64,000 bases of DNA from Hyperoodon ampullatus. Taxonomy: Eukaryota > Chordata > Mammalia > Artiodactyla > Ziphiidae. A model generated the notes under the pieces. The model searched no databases. It saw only the letters and a program-made list of their open reading frames with translations, and was not told where the DNA came from. The DNA lies in contig OX457056.1 of assembly GCA_949752795.1 (NCBI GenBank), positions 92,402,942-92,466,941 on the forward strand, in the 5' to 3' direction. Every line of letters starts with the position of its first letter. Position 1 is the stretch's first letter. Shown in pieces: positions 24,243-36,710 of the stretch. A program made the translations under genes and the position numbers.

Positions 24243-24440
24243 AATGCTTGCTAGTTGCATAACCTCATGCATGTAAATAATCCTCTCTTTTCCTCTGTTT
24301 TCTCATCTGTGAGATGGAAGTAACACAGTGACTACCTCACAGGGTGGTTGAGGGTTAAATAAGATAATGCACATAAAGCACTCTCCTGATTCACAGTAAA
24401 TGTGAGGAGCTGTGTGGTGGTGGTGGTTGTTACTATTATT
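24243..24440 (+). mobile_element. MIR SINE, 3' half of the split copy
   Basis: Continues MIR with 'tgctagttgcataacctcatg', 'tctgttttctcatctgtgagatgg' and 'ctacctcacagggtggttgagggttaaataag'. Its end runs into TGG/TTA repeats. Confidence 0.72.
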
Positions 24441-24865
24441 ACTATTGCTGTGAAAGATACTGTCTTAAAATTCAATATGCTCAAGGGTTTGTAATATATT
24501 AAATGAATCCACTTAATTATATTGAGTATGTTTTTCATACAATCTCGATTTGTTCAAGTATACTGAAGTCACCTGGGACTTGTACTCTCAGGTTCTTTTC
24601 TATTAAAACATTAAGAAGAAATATATAGTTTACATGGTCTCTGACACCGATGTGGAGCCGGGTCATGAAAATTGCTTTGTCGATATAAACAATTCTGATT
24701 GTCTAGATACGACAGTTGCTAATGTTTACTTTCTCTCCAAAACAGTTTTCTGAACATATACCCCCGCATTACACATGGTCATTTAAAGTTTACCAAGCTA
24801 ACATTCATGGACTAATTCTGGTTCTCTGAATAAACAGCACTGAAGAAGATCAAAGTCAAACTTAC
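24441..24865. other. Intron between exons B and C, right part
   Basis: Short AT-rich stretch up to exon B's donor. Nothing recognised. Confidence 0.4.
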
Positions 24866-24914
24866 CAGCAGCTCTGCTGTGTCCTGCGCCCACTTCTTCA
24901 CTAAGTCTTTCTTC
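24866..24914 (-). CDS. Exon B of the unidentified gene (short internal exon)
   Basis: This small exon ends in a strong donor (GAGCTGCTG, then gtaagt). Its 5' edge is uncertain, because three consecutive AG dinucleotides give exons of 49, 52 or 55 nt, all in the same frame. The pyrimidine tract upstream is weak. In the frame that continues from exon A and into exon C it encodes KKDLVKKWAQDTAELL, a strongly amphipathic helix. A second frame through the segment is also open, but it does not agree with the neighbours. Of the five exons this is the least certain at its 5' edge. Confidence 0.6.
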
Positions 24915-25224
24915 CTGCTGCTTGGTGGCTTACACATGTACTCCTATATCTGGATTTAAGTTGAGTGCAGGAGTTAACCACTGCCTTTCTCTAATATCCT
25001 CATAAAAGTTGATCCAATAGACATCTCACACTATTGAAGTTTCACATGAAATCATGTGAAACTTGGACACATGAGGTCCAATTTTATAAGCCAAGGAAAG
25101 TTCATTGAAATTCACACTATAATTATGACAGTATATTTTATATAATTCTCTATCCTCTCCAAACTAGTTTCCTAATGAGGGAATAAGCAATACACAGAGG
25201 GCTATCACAAAAGGGTCAGTGCAG

Positions 25225-25490
25225 TGCACTAGTGGTAGCAGTACTGTATACTGGTAGAAGCATGGGTTCTGGAACCCAACCAGGAAGGGTTCTGGCTCTC
25301 CCACTTGCTGGCTCTATGACCCTGGCAGAGTTAATTAACCTGTCTATACATGTTATTTTCTCTCTTGTCTGGGGATGGTAATAGTACTTATTCAGTGGGT
25401 TGTTATGAGAAATGAATGTGCTAGTATATCTAAAGACCTAGGACAATGCCTGGCACTTAATAAGTGCCCAATAAACACAGCAGCAGCAGT
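25225..25490 (+). mobile_element. MIR SINE, sense
   Basis: Landmarks in order: 'gaagcatgggttctggaaccc', 'ctcccacttgctggctctatgaccctggc', 'ggggatggtaatagtacttattc', 'gcctggcacttaataagtgcc'. Full-length and decayed. Confidence 0.82.
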
Positions 25491-25527
25491 AGTAGTAATA
25501 AAAAGATCCATGGTCAACAGACAGCAG

Positions 25528-25590
25528 AAAGTAACACAACACTGTAAAGCAACTATACTCCAATAAAAAATTTTTTAATAAAATAAATCA
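25528..25590 (+). mobile_element. L1 3' tail fragment
   Basis: Only the last ~60 bp of an L1: 'aacacaacactgtaaagcaactatactccaataaaaa'. A second L1 3' end follows within 20 bp. Confidence 0.75.
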
Positions 25591-25604
25591 CTAAGATTTC
25601 TAGG

Positions 25605-25905
25605 AAAAAAATAACAAACAGGCATAGAGAACAGACTTGTGGTTCCCAAGGTGGAGGGGGGTGGGGAAGGGATGGACTGGGAGTTTGGGATTAGCAGATG
25701 CAAATTGTTATATATAATGGATAAACAACACTGTCTAGCACAGTCCTACTGTACAGCACAGGGAACTATACTCAATATCCTATAATAAACCATAATGAAA
25801 AAGAATGTATACATAGATGTATAACTGAGTCCCTTTGCTATACAGCAGAAATTAACAACATTGTAAATCAACTATACTTCAACTAAATTTTTTAAAAAAT
25901 CAGTG
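25605..25905 (+). mobile_element. L1 3' end, cetartiodactyl type
   Basis: From 'ggcatagagaacagacttgtgg' through 'gggatggactgggagtttggg' and 'acagcacagggaactatactc' to 'gtaaatcaactatacttcaac' and an A-rich tail. Confidence 0.82.
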
Positions 25906-26729
25906 GTCAGGATCTTTGCATAAGATATATAGAAGGAAGCCTGTTTTAGAAGTACATTAGTCTCTTCCACATACTTACATACACATATGGATAACCACTG
26001 TCAGTAGGTTCATTTTCTAATATGAAAAGGTCAACAATATATAATGCAGAATTCATAATGAAACATATTAAGTCCAACTCAAGCAATTGCCCTACATAAG
26101 ACAGTTTGATGTGAAGAATTCTGACTTTCAGGAATAAAATCAGAAACTTTACTACAGATTACTTAGAGAATCAAAGCTACAGGGAGTTAGAGTTTTTTGT
26201 ACAAAGATTTTTAAGCAATGACTTTGGTGCCAGCTTCTTACCTCATCAATTTAATACTGAAATTCTGTAGACTGCACACTACAAGACATTTTAAAACTAC
26301 AATTGTTAACTTTATGAGGAGTTCAGGTTCTATAAATATTTCCAGACTGACTTATAAAGTGGATGTACAACTTTTGGGGTAGAAGTGAACATCAGAAGTA
26401 ATGTTAATCATCTTTACATCTTCAGCAGGATGCTACCTAACCCAACACAAACAAATGTAAATCTATTTCTAGTTTTTGAAGGCATCTAAAAAAAATTATA
26501 ATATGCCTGAGAAAAACACTACAGCTTCAGACAAATCAAATTGTTATTAGATACTATTTATACCTAATCTAAACTCTGTGCTCTACTGTAAACCTACTTC
26601 ATCTTGCTTAGTCTTTTAGCCTTTTCTCTTAAATTCAGGAACAGCTGGACAACATCTTTTTAATAATTCAGCCCACCCAAAAACAATTTATTTTTTTCAT
26701 GGCTGACTTAAGGAAGAGTTTTTAAAGGT
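25906..26729. other. AT-rich intron sequence, nothing recognised
   Basis: About 0.8 kb with no exon or repeat I can support. Confidence 0.45.
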
Positions 26730-26990
26730 AAATCTGCCTGCTAATGCAGGGGACACGGGTTCGAGCCCTGGGCTGGGAGGATCCCACATGCCGCGGAGCA
26801 ACTAGGCCCGTGAGCCACAACTACTGAGCCTGCGCGTCTGGAGCCTGTGCTCCACAACAAGAGAGGCCGCGATAGTGAGAGGCCCGCGCACTGAGATGAA
26901 GAGTGGACCCCGCTTGCCACAACTAGAGAAAGCCCTCGCACAGAAACGAAGACCCAACACAGCAAAAATAAATTAATTAATTAATAAACT
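26730..26990 (+). mobile_element. SINE, CHR-2-like, 5'-truncated hybrid
   Basis: Begins inside the head ('ctgcctgctaatgcaggggacacgg'). The body starts like the short young type ('gcctgcgcgtctggagcctg') and ends like the long type ('gccacaactagagaaagcc'), then an AATTAATTAAT tail. No duplication seen. Confidence 0.82.
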
Positions 26991-27157
26991 CCTACCCCCA
27001 ACATCTTCTTTAAAAAAAAAAAAATACTGTTAAATACCATTACTACATTCCATTTTAGAAGCATTTCAGAATTAACAAAACAAGTTCTTAGGTCTCACGT
27101 GATCCTCACCTCATGAGCTAAGCCAATATCACTGCCCCAATTTAAACAGCCCCAGAG

Positions 27158-27486
27158 GGACTTCCCTGGTGGCGCAGTGGTTAAGAATCCGCCTGCAAAT
27201 GCAGGGGACATGGATTCGATCCCTGGTCTGGGACAATCTCACATGCAGTAGAGCAACTAAGTCCGTGAGCCACAACTACTGAGCCTGCGCTCTAGAGCCC
27301 GCGAGCCACAACTACTAAGCCCACGTGCCACAATTACCGAAGCCTGCTCTGCAACAAAAGAAGCCATTGCAATGAGAAGCCTGCATACCGCAACGAAGAG
27401 TAGCTCCCGCTCGCCACAACTAGAGAAAGCCTGCACACAGCAACAAAGACCCAATGCAGCCAAATAAATAAATAAATAAATAAAAT
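27158..27486 (+). mobile_element. SINE, cetacean CHR-2-like, full length
   Basis: Complete head, long body and an (AAAT)n tail. A 10-bp duplication with one mismatch is likely: agccccagag (27148-27157) and agcctcagag (27491-27500). Confidence 0.88.
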
Positions 27487-27500
27487 AAGGAGCCTCAGAG

Positions 27501-28289
27501 AAGCCAACTGACTTATGTAACTACACTCAACCTATAAATGGCAAAACCAGGACTCATTCCCAAGTAACTGGCTCTGAGCCAGTAATCTTTCTACTATACC
27601 ATGCCATGCCTGTATTATGCAAATCATCAGGGAGAATCCATTATTTACAGTATCAGTTATTATAAGCTTTTCATGTTGGTTTTCTTTTCCAATTTTTAAT
27701 ACATCCTCTATTCTCCCTTTAAAGTCACATGTGGGCCCACGAAGGATAGAATGGGACAGAGTGAAGAGTAAAGTAGATTCACATTAACTCATAAGCGGGT
27801 CAAGCTTGCTCTTGAGATTTTGCACATTTTTTGTTTCAAACCATATCATACTACTCTCCTTGTGGGTCACCATTAGCCATTGACAGTCACTTGTGACACA
27901 AGGCCAATCATGTCCCACTTTTAGTCAACTTTCTTCTTTAAATGTTTCTAAGAAGACTTCACTGAATTTTAAATCATTCTACATATATATCATTTATATA
28001 ACTGAACTGACAAAAAACTAAAGTCTAAATTGTCCTGAGGTATTCTTAGCTCTTATTTGATGTTCATTATCTCCTTGGGAAAGAAAGAAGGAGAAATAGC
28101 CTCTAGCTACTCTACCACTGATAAAACTGAGACAAAATGAAGTCACTTGCCTAACACAGCCTATTGTTAACAATAAAGGCAGGAAGATTTAGAGATAGGA
28201 ACTAACACTCAAAGTGCCAGGGGCTGTTTCTGTGACCTTGGGTAATTCAGTTTACTTTCTGGGGCTTTACATCTCCTTATAAATATTAT
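27501..28289. other. Intron sequence with a MIR-like remnant at its start
   Basis: 27500-27600 resembles an antisense MIR tail ('ctataaatggcaaaaccaggactc'). The rest is unassigned. Confidence 0.4.
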
Positions 28290-28510
28290 TAATGATATTA
28301 TTTTTATTTATTGAGAACTCACTATGTCACAGGCAATATGACTATATTATCTCATTGATCAATAACCCTCCAGGATAAGAATCATTGCCCCATTCAAAGG
28401 TGAGAAAGCTGAGTCTTAAAGAGATAAAATACTTTACCCAAATCACATAGCCAGTAGGTAAGGATTTGAACCCAGGTCCCTGTGAACTCCAAAATCCAAC
28501 TATTAACCAT
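28290..28510 (-). mobile_element. MIR SINE, antisense
   Basis: Antisense MIR order: 'atttattgagaactcactatg', 'cccattcaaaggtgagaaagctgag', 'acccaaatcacatagccagtag' and 'ggatttgaacccaggtccctg'. Open frames here have no coding support. Confidence 0.82.
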
Positions 28511-30494
28511 GATTCTACACTATTCTGTAAACAAAGGCTCAAACTAGAATGCTAACTCCTGAGATTCCTTGGGTCCTTAACAAGCTATATTCATATGGTT
28601 TCCCTTATGCACTGGTACTCCAAGTTCACGTGTATGAATTTGATTAATTTTGTAACACTCAGTGAAAGATAGGGGAATATCCTATGCTGTTACTTCTTTT
28701 ATTACAACCCTTTTTCTTTTTCACAAGTCCAGTGGTAGTAAGAAAGAGAGTTAACAAAAGAATATTCCCAACAGCTTACGGAATATTTTAAACAATTTTC
28801 TACCCTTTTCTCTGTTTTTAAAGTTAAGTTTTCCAATGAGGTAAACTTTATTTCACTGTAGCTACTAGAATACAACTTTGTTTCAATAGATCCCTTGAAA
28901 GATATAATATAAAAGTACAATATTCATCCTATGAAAAAATCCATTTTATTACTATGAAATGTGATTAGTTTCTATATTGTCAGTAACTACATAAGATGTC
29001 AAATACATACTGAATTTATATCCTTTTTTAATAAACTGATTACCTTGTATCCTTAAAAGTCAAACTATTATGACAAATTGTCATGTTTGAAGAAGACTAC
29101 AGGCCAGCAATATACACATAATAATAACCTGCTAGAATTAGCTTTGTTAGGTCTCAGGAGACTTCTGTACAGGAAAATATGCTCCTTTCAGTTAATTCCT
29201 GACTTTTCATTCACCAGAATTACTCAACTATGAATGAAATCTTAGAAGCTGTCTCAGTTTGGCATGTATGAAATGTCAAACGCAGTCTGCTAGAAACTAA
29301 CAGGAAATATTCATCATCAACTAAAATATAAAAAAGACAGTATTAATTTTTTAAAAGTGGCTAAATGTTGAATCATGGTGCTACTTCAATCAAATGGAAG
29401 GCATGCAATTAAGAGACTGAGGGTAAAATGTGAAGACACACAATTATCTTACAACTAAACTCAGAGAAATGGTTTCTCCATGGCATGCACAGGAAGCTAA
29501 GCTTACTCACACAATTTGCAATAACAGTCACAGTATTCCAACAGAAATACAGTGATACAACAACAACAAAAACAACCAAATAACCATTTTCAACTAATTT
29601 TAAACAGAGAGCAATCTGAGTCATAGTTTTTCACAGCAGGTTATAATGGCTTCCATCAGTGGTGAGCTTAATGAGCTGTGAAGGCAGGTTTGTTAATTAA
29701 ATTATTCACAGAGGTTTCAACAGTCATCTTTCCTCTTGACTACTTTTTAAAACAATTACCTCATCTTAAACAAAATTATCCGTTAGCCTTCATCTCAACA
29801 GAAGAGAAAACAGCTAAACACAGAGGATACTGAAGTAGACCCTTGGCACTGGAAAGCAGTTCTTTGTTGATTCTTTCTCTCAGAACATGAGCACTTTCCG
29901 TAGGCTTGGCACTCACAGAGGTGCTGCAGCCACAGCTGTGAGCAGCCTCCAGTGCCCTGTCCTCACGGAGCTAGCAATCCAGCAGGGAGGCTGGAACTGA
30001 GCATGTGCCTGAAGACTGGGTGACAAAAGCAGAGAAAGGAAGCTCAGGGAGAGAGTAGAACACAGAACCTGGTCTGGGTGTGAGAGTGGAGGTCAGAGGG
30101 TAGCTGAGGATGTGACAGTGAGGCCTGAAAAATGAGCAGGAATTAGCCAGTTAAAGAATGGAGTAAGATCAGTCTAGGTAAGAGTAGCATCATGGGCAGG
30201 GGTTCTGAGAAGAGAACTTGAGACCTTTTCAAGGAAATGAAAAAAAGTATGAATGGAACATGAAAATCTAGACTGACACTGCCCTTAGCATATGTCAAAT
30301 TATCCAAGGCCTGGTAACCCACATTAGGGATGGTAAACATTTTTTCAAGGGCAACTGAAGGGTCTTCAGCAACAGATTGACCTAATCAGATTTGCATTAT
30401 TAAAAAAATCACTCTGGCCCCATTTTAGAGAAGGGATCTAAGGACTGGGCAAGAGGCTATTGCATGGTGAAGGCAAGAATTGATGGCTTGGACT
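28511..30494. other. Intron sequence, mostly unassigned
   Basis: About 2 kb, AT-rich to 29830. The block 29890-30480 is more GC-rich and has the feel of an ancient repeat ('gaggaagctcagggagagag'), but I cannot name it. No splice-flanked open segment seen. Confidence 0.4.
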
Positions 30495-30960
30495 AGGGTG
30501 AATTCCTAAAGCTATCACATCATATCATTCCCCTGCTCAAAACCCTTCCATGTTTCCTACTACTATTACACTGAAATCTAAGTTCCTTATTTTGGCCAAC
30601 AAGCCTATATACTTTGGTGCATTTCTATATCTACATCTTGATCTCTCAGCTTCTCACCTTCTCAGCTTCATCCATTAGGACACAGCCTCACTGGCCAGAT
30701 TTCAGTCCCTTGAATGGGTCATAGTAGGTTCCCAACTAAGGGCCTTTTTATTGGCTATTCCCTTTGCCTAGAACCCTCTTCCTCTAGATGTTCATTGATT
30801 AGGTCTCATTCATTTAACAAATATTTGTTGAGCACCTACCAATGTCAGTTCTATTGTCAGAACAGCTCAAGGCTTCCCTCCTTGACCACTCTGGCTAATG
30901 TGGTACTTCCTATTCCAAATCCCACTTGCCCTATTTTAAACATTCGTCACTAATTCAAAT
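30495..30960 (+). mobile_element. L2 3' region, probably interrupted
   Basis: Shows 'catatcattcccctgctcaaaacccttccatg', 'ctattccctttgcctagaaccctcttcc' and, after a short different segment ('cattcatttaacaaatatttgttgagcacctacc'), 'ggcttccctccttgaccactctg'. The inner part looks like another old repeat. Confidence 0.7.
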
Positions 30961-32443
30961 TAGGTATTGTTAAATAGAATTTATTTTAATGAATTGGCAG
31001 GAAATTGGTCACAGGGCATAAAGGACAGAAATATTCTGGCTTTATCAGAATGTCAGCATCCTGTGCCCATGGATGGCAGTGCACTCAGACCATCAACACC
31101 CCATGGGCCATGGACTGTGCCAGCCACTGAAGGTATAACAGTGCACAAGGGTGAACAAGTCAGGCACAAACCTTCTCTCAGAAAGCCTTCAAAGCCCAGC
31201 TGGGGAGAATAGACACTAAACTACTAGTTATAAGCTAATGCACTAAGAGCTGTTATAGGAAATAAAAGATGAGGAGAGGAAAAGAGTAACACCTGGGATG
31301 GCCAAAAGGTGGAAAAGCAGGACACTGAGGACCTAAAGAAGTTTAGTGTAGCTGCAGCCAAGAGTGTGAGCACATAGGAGGGACGGGAAGGAGGTGGCAG
31401 GAAAAGATGGGGAAGGTGAAGGCTGAAAAAATAAGCAAGGTGCCGATCTAAGAAACCTTTCTAAAACAAGTTGAAATTTTACTCTTCACTCAAAGGGTAA
31501 TGGAAAGCCACCAAAGGATTTTACCAGGACAGGGTTAGAATCAGATTTATTATTACTTGCAGTTAAATGTATGTATAAATAGCCAGTCTTACAAAAATAA
31601 CTCCCCAAGATGGACATTAAAACTATAATGCTTTCAAAGTATGCAGATAAAATTTAATTTTTAAATATAATCCATTTATTTCTTCCTATTGAAGTTTCTT
31701 CTGTTGGGTTTTGTTCATTTTTTTCAACAAATATGAGTGCTTACTTTGCACCAGGCCCTATTTTTGGGACTGGGGATACATTAGTGAACAAAACAGACAT
31801 AAAACCACTCCCCTAATGTAATTCATGTTCTGAAGTTTATTTTCCAAGCACAGCACATGAAAATCATAAAATAAAAGGAATTCAAATCAAAGGTTCCTTA
31901 GAAATCATCCACTGTACTTTCTCTTTTACAGAAAAGAAAACTGTGACTGTGAGAAATTAAATACCTTGTTCAAGGTCACAAAGTTTTGGTGGAAAAGCCA
32001 CTATACTACAATAATGAGTAGAAAACAAAAATTGCACAGAAGCTGTTCTAGGACCCCCAAAAAACCACATCAACACAATCGGCCTTTCTGGTTCAACTGA
32101 AAGGAAGAGATTGTTTTAAGGAGGTATTGTATCCACTGTCCCACTTCTTAAAGAATATTCCCATAACTACCAAATACATTGCTGAAAAAGATAAGATCCC
32201 TTCAAAACGTTAAATTCAATATTGCTTTGAAGTACATTTCAGGGAAGGAGCAGAGTAGAATGGAAAAAGCAGGAACGCTGATGCAGCTCCAATATATGAT
32301 CAAGTCACTTATATCTACTCCCCAAGTCTCATTGATCCTATATATCTCTTAGGAAAGTGATCTTCATTATTTGCTCAGGATATTCACTTAAGAATAAAGT
32401 ACCATACAAATCTACTTTGTACTGTTCTACCAGAGGAAAGAGC
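30961..32443. other. Intron sequence with two faint ancient repeats
   Basis: 31100-31280 and 31715-31830 share the 'ccagccactgaaggtataacagtg' / 'ccaggccctatttttgggactgggg' style of an old mammalian repeat I cannot name. 31900-31990 resembles an antisense MIR core. No exon seen. Confidence 0.4.
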
Positions 32444-32453
32444 TGTCATTTTA

Positions 32454-32777
32454 TTTATTTGTTTGTTTATTTGTTTATGGCTGTGCTGGGTCTTCGTTGC
32501 TGCACACGGGCTTCCTCTAGTTGTGGCGAGCAGGGGCTACTCTTTGTTGCAGTGCACGGGCTTCTCATTGTGGTGGCTTCTCTTGTTGCGGAGTGCAGGC
32601 TCTAGGAGCGTGGGCTCAGTAGCTGTGGCTTGCGGGCTCTAGAGCGCAGGCTCAGTAGTTGTGGAGCACAGGCTTAGATGCTCCACAGCATGTGGGATCT
32701 TCCCCGACCAGGGCTCGAACACATGTCCCCTGCATTCACAGGCATATTCTTAACCACTGAGCCATCAGGGAAGTCCG
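32454..32777 (-). mobile_element. SINE, cetacean CHR-2-like, full length
   Basis: Complete antisense copy from (TTTA)n tail to the head complement 'gccatcagggaagtcc'. The 10-bp duplication tgtcatttta flanks it (32444-32453, 32778-32787). Confidence 0.9.
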
Positions 32778-32787
32778 TGTCATTTTA

Positions 32788-34237
32788 AAAGCATGAATAA
32801 ATGTATTATCTGTTATCAACTTTCAATTAGCATAATAATCTTGTGAACTACATACTTTTAGTTTGGTATTCAAAAATTTTAAATGTCCTAAAAAATGCAT
32901 GTGCCTTCTCTATCAAGCTATAGCTAATAGAAATCTACTGGTGTGACTGGTTTCACATCATAAATGCACTAGAATGACTTTACACTGCAGAGATCACAAC
33001 CATGTGTTAAGAAGCTAAACACAGTGCAGGATAAAACACTGTTTAAATCCAGGATAAACAATTGCACACAAGCTTTATAATGTTCATAGTAATAAAGTAA
33101 CACTCTCCACATGATATATAATCAAAGTTTCCTCTCTTTCCAAAGAATACTCATCATTTCTTCCTTCAATATGATGCCTTCACTCAGCACAGCAATAGGC
33201 CTACAAAACCCTTTAAAAAATGGACTGGAATATAACATATAAACTATTTGACAATCATATAAAATAATATGGGAAACTGAACTTCATCTCAGTACAGATA
33301 AACATATTTTATTCCTACTCTCTACCAGCTCATTAATGATAATAACCATAATCGATACAAACTTATTCATAATTTCCTCATACCAAACAATAAAATAAAG
33401 GAAAGACTGTTATACATATGGATTCCTAATGCATAAACAGATTAACTCAATATGAAGACTTTAAATTACTAACACAATTAGATTACTTAAAAAACCAAAT
33501 CCCCTCCATGAACATTTTTCTGACTCTGAGGCTATATTTTGAGTTCAATGACCCATTCCGAAGGCTAGCGCTTGCTCCACTGGGGAATTCTACTCTAGGC
33601 TGGATTACATCTGTGTGTTTTGGCTTGAACTCAAGACTTTGAAAGCTGCGGATTAGTTCACGTGTAAAGAAACTCTAAGATAAAGAGTTAGTGACAGTTT
33701 TATAGAGGCTCTTAGAAACAAACTCAATCTGTTCACTTTACCCCTTCTATCACTCCACTCCATGAGGAAGGATAATTTCAAAATCAGCACACCCTATTAT
33801 TCTATTATCATACAGTGATTCCAGAATCTATTACTCTATTCACCCTGGGTGACACCACTGTACCTTACACATATAAGTGTGAGGTTTCAAAGACATTAAA
33901 TCGAGAAAACTTGATTTGTTGAAATTATTATAGTCTCGTTGGTTCAGGTGGAATATGAATTTATGTTGCTCCTATTATTTACCATCTTAACTCCCACATA
34001 TTTTGTTAAGGCATTTTGTACCATGTCCCTTGGCACCTTAGAAATACAGAACCTTGCTAAAGTGTTAATAAGGATGTAAATCTGAGGAGAGAAGAATATA
34101 TAATAGTTCTTTCTATAAGCGTGGTTTAGGGGTCACCATCTGTTTAGGGACTAGAAAAGAGAACCTAATGTGAAGTTGCATTTGCACAGCAAGCATACTA
34201 TGTTCGCTTATAATGAGGATGAGGTAGAGTTTCTCAT
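32788..34237. other. AT-rich intron sequence, nothing recognised
   Basis: About 1.45 kb with no exon, RNA gene or repeat family I can support. Confidence 0.45.
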
Positions 34238-34245
34238 AAAGCTAA

Positions 34246-34458
34246 TTTTTTTTTTTTTTTTTTTTTGCGGTACGTGGGCCTCTCACTGTTGTGGCCTCTC
34301 CCGTTGCGGAGCACAGGCTCCAGACGCGCAGGCTCAGCAGCCATGGCTCACGGGCCCAGCCGCTCCGCGGCATGTGGGATCTTCCCGGACCAGGGCACGA
34401 ACCCGTGTCCCCTGCATCGGCAGGCGGACTCTCAACCACTGCACCACCAGGGAAGCCC
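34246..34458 (-). mobile_element. SINE, young short CHR subfamily
   Basis: Near-consensus minus-strand copy with a long T-run. The 8-bp duplication aaagctaa flanks it (34238-34245, 34459-34466). Open frames of 71-98 codons across it are SINE read-through. Confidence 0.92.
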
Positions 34459-34466
34459 AAAGCTAA

Positions 34467-35629
34467 CTTATTTGAATTAAAGTGTTTTCAGTACTGTAAG
34501 AGAAATAATCTTCTGTGTGTGTGTTGTGTGGAAAAACTAGAGGACTTCACATGACTAATAAAAGTATGGAGCTTTATGTTGTTGAATTTCTCTGCTCCTT
34601 GAAATCCAAAAATCTGAGAACCACTTCACAAAGATCCATTCCTAAGGAACAGAGTAAAAAGGAATCATCAGGTTTTCTTCTAGATTTTTGTAGCCAAAAT
34701 TACACTGTTAGTAAAAGAGATAGGAATTCAGAGTAAAATCTCAAAATAAAGGGATTATAAGGACACAAGTCTGAAACATCCCTGATTAAAAACACCCATC
34801 ACGGAAATAATTCAGCCAAGAAATACTAATAAATGCTAAAGAGGTGGGTTAAAGTTTGATGAGGAAAAGGATATTTACATAATCTCAAAATGTCTCCTTT
34901 AATCAAGTAATCAAAGTTATCACTATGAATGGTCAAAGTTAAATTGTGTGCCACCTGACAGAATGCAATGAAAAGAACACAGCATCACTTGCATGCTATG
35001 GCCAAAAATGCATAATCTGAATCTAATTATGAGGAAACATGAGACAAACCTAAACTGAGGGACATTCTACAAAATAACTGGCCTGTACTCTTCAAAAGTG
35101 TCAAGGTCATGAACATCAAGGAAAGACTTATGAACAGTTATAAAGGACACTAAGGAGACGTGACAACTAAATGCATTGTGTGATTCTGACCAATATCCTT
35201 TTGCTTTGATAAAGGATATTATTGAGATAAGTGGCAAAATTTGTGGGTTAGATGGTAGTAGTACAACAGTGTTAATTTCGTGATTGAGATTAGAGTGGAG
35301 GATATCTCTTTGAGAGAAATACATACTAAAGTATTTGAGAGTGATGGGCACAGGCAAATTATTCTCAAATGGTTCAAGGGGGGGAAAAAGTAGTTTCTTG
35401 TACTATTCTTGCCACTCTTTTGTATGTTAAAAAAATTTTTGCAAAAAAAATTTTAAGGCATCAATCAATTCAAAGAAAAATAGCAAGTAGCTTTGAAAGG
35501 TCAGTATATGAATAAGGTACTCTTCAATTAACAAAGTTTGGAAACACTGTTCTAAATAAATGCAAGGAAAAAAACTCAGTAATACCAAGCACCTAAATGC
35601 TAACAACACTTTCTAAGTTAAAAATTACG
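34467..35629. other. AT-rich intron sequence, nothing recognised
   Basis: No exon or recognisable repeat in about 1.2 kb. A weak L1-like or MIR-like flavour is not strong enough to call. Confidence 0.4.
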
Positions 35630-36239
35630 CTGGGAGCTTGGCCAAGGTGGTGAAGTGGGAAGACTCTGAGCTCACCTCCTCCCATGGGCACACCAAAATT
35701 ACAACTGTTTACAGAGCAATTATTAATGAGAAAGACCAGAATCTAGGAGAAAAGATCTTCTACAACTAAAGATATAAAGAAGGAACCACAATGAGAAAGG
35801 TAGGAGGGGTGGAGGCATGGTATAGCCAAGACCCATGCCCTTGGGTGGGCAACCCACAATTGCAAAGGTTCTCCCCAAGAAGCAACGGGCTCCTTGCTCC
35901 ACACAACAGGCTCCCCACATCGGACTCCACTGCCTAGGGGTCCAGCATCACCAAGACAAGCCCTCAGAACACTAGGTTTTGAAGGTTAGTGAGGCTTGCT
36001 TTAGAGAGACCCAGAAGGATGTGGGAAATAGAGACTCCACACTTAAAGGATGCACACAAAATCTTGCACTCTCTGGGACCCAGCGAAGCAGCAGTCATTT
36101 GAAAGGAGTCAGGGTCAGAACATTCTGCTGATCCTGGGGAGTCTCTGAGACAACTGGAGCTCACTCTGGGAATATGGATGCTGGAGGCAGCCATTTTGGG
36201 GAGATCATTCTAGGTGGAACGATCTGGTGCTGACAAGCA

Positions 36240-36710
36240 ACACTTTCAAATTCTCCCTCCACCTTATTAGCCCCAGGGCCTGGTCCCACCCACCAGAGAG
36301 CCCGCTCCAGCCTCAGGACCAGCCTCATCCACCAGTGGGCAGGCACACCAACCCCAGGATCCCCTGGGCCCCAGTCCCACCCACCAGTGGGCCAAGACAC
36401 GGCTCCACCCACCAGTGAGATGGCACTAGCCCCAGGACCCCTGAGCTTCCGCCCCACCCACCATAGGAGAGGAACTAGCCCTGAGACCAACGTCATACAC
36501 CAATGGGCAGACACCAGCCACAGGACTTCTGCCACAGCAGAACATGGCCCATCCATCTGTAGGCCAGCACCACCCCAGGGACTCTCCGGGTTTCCACAGC
36601 CAGCCGCCCATGACCCAGCCCCAACAACCAGTGGCCAGTAGCCTCTGCAGAAGGCAGAGCCTGGCAACCAACAGGACCAGGGCCAGCTGTGCCTACCAGA
36701 CCACCAACAG
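36240..36710. repeat. GC-rich internal repeat block of the L1 5' UTR
   Basis: Irregular repeats of a CCACCCACCAGTGGGC-like unit and 'ccccaggacc' spacers make this the most GC-rich part of the L1. Long open frames on both strands (up to 168 codons) come from this composition and show no coding character. Confidence 0.65.

Noticed and set aside
36161..36667. 168-codon open frame on the minus strand, longest in the window
   Set aside because: It is the complement of the GC-rich L1 5' UTR block. Low stop frequency follows from composition, and the Trp/Gly/Pro-rich peptide resembles no protein I know.
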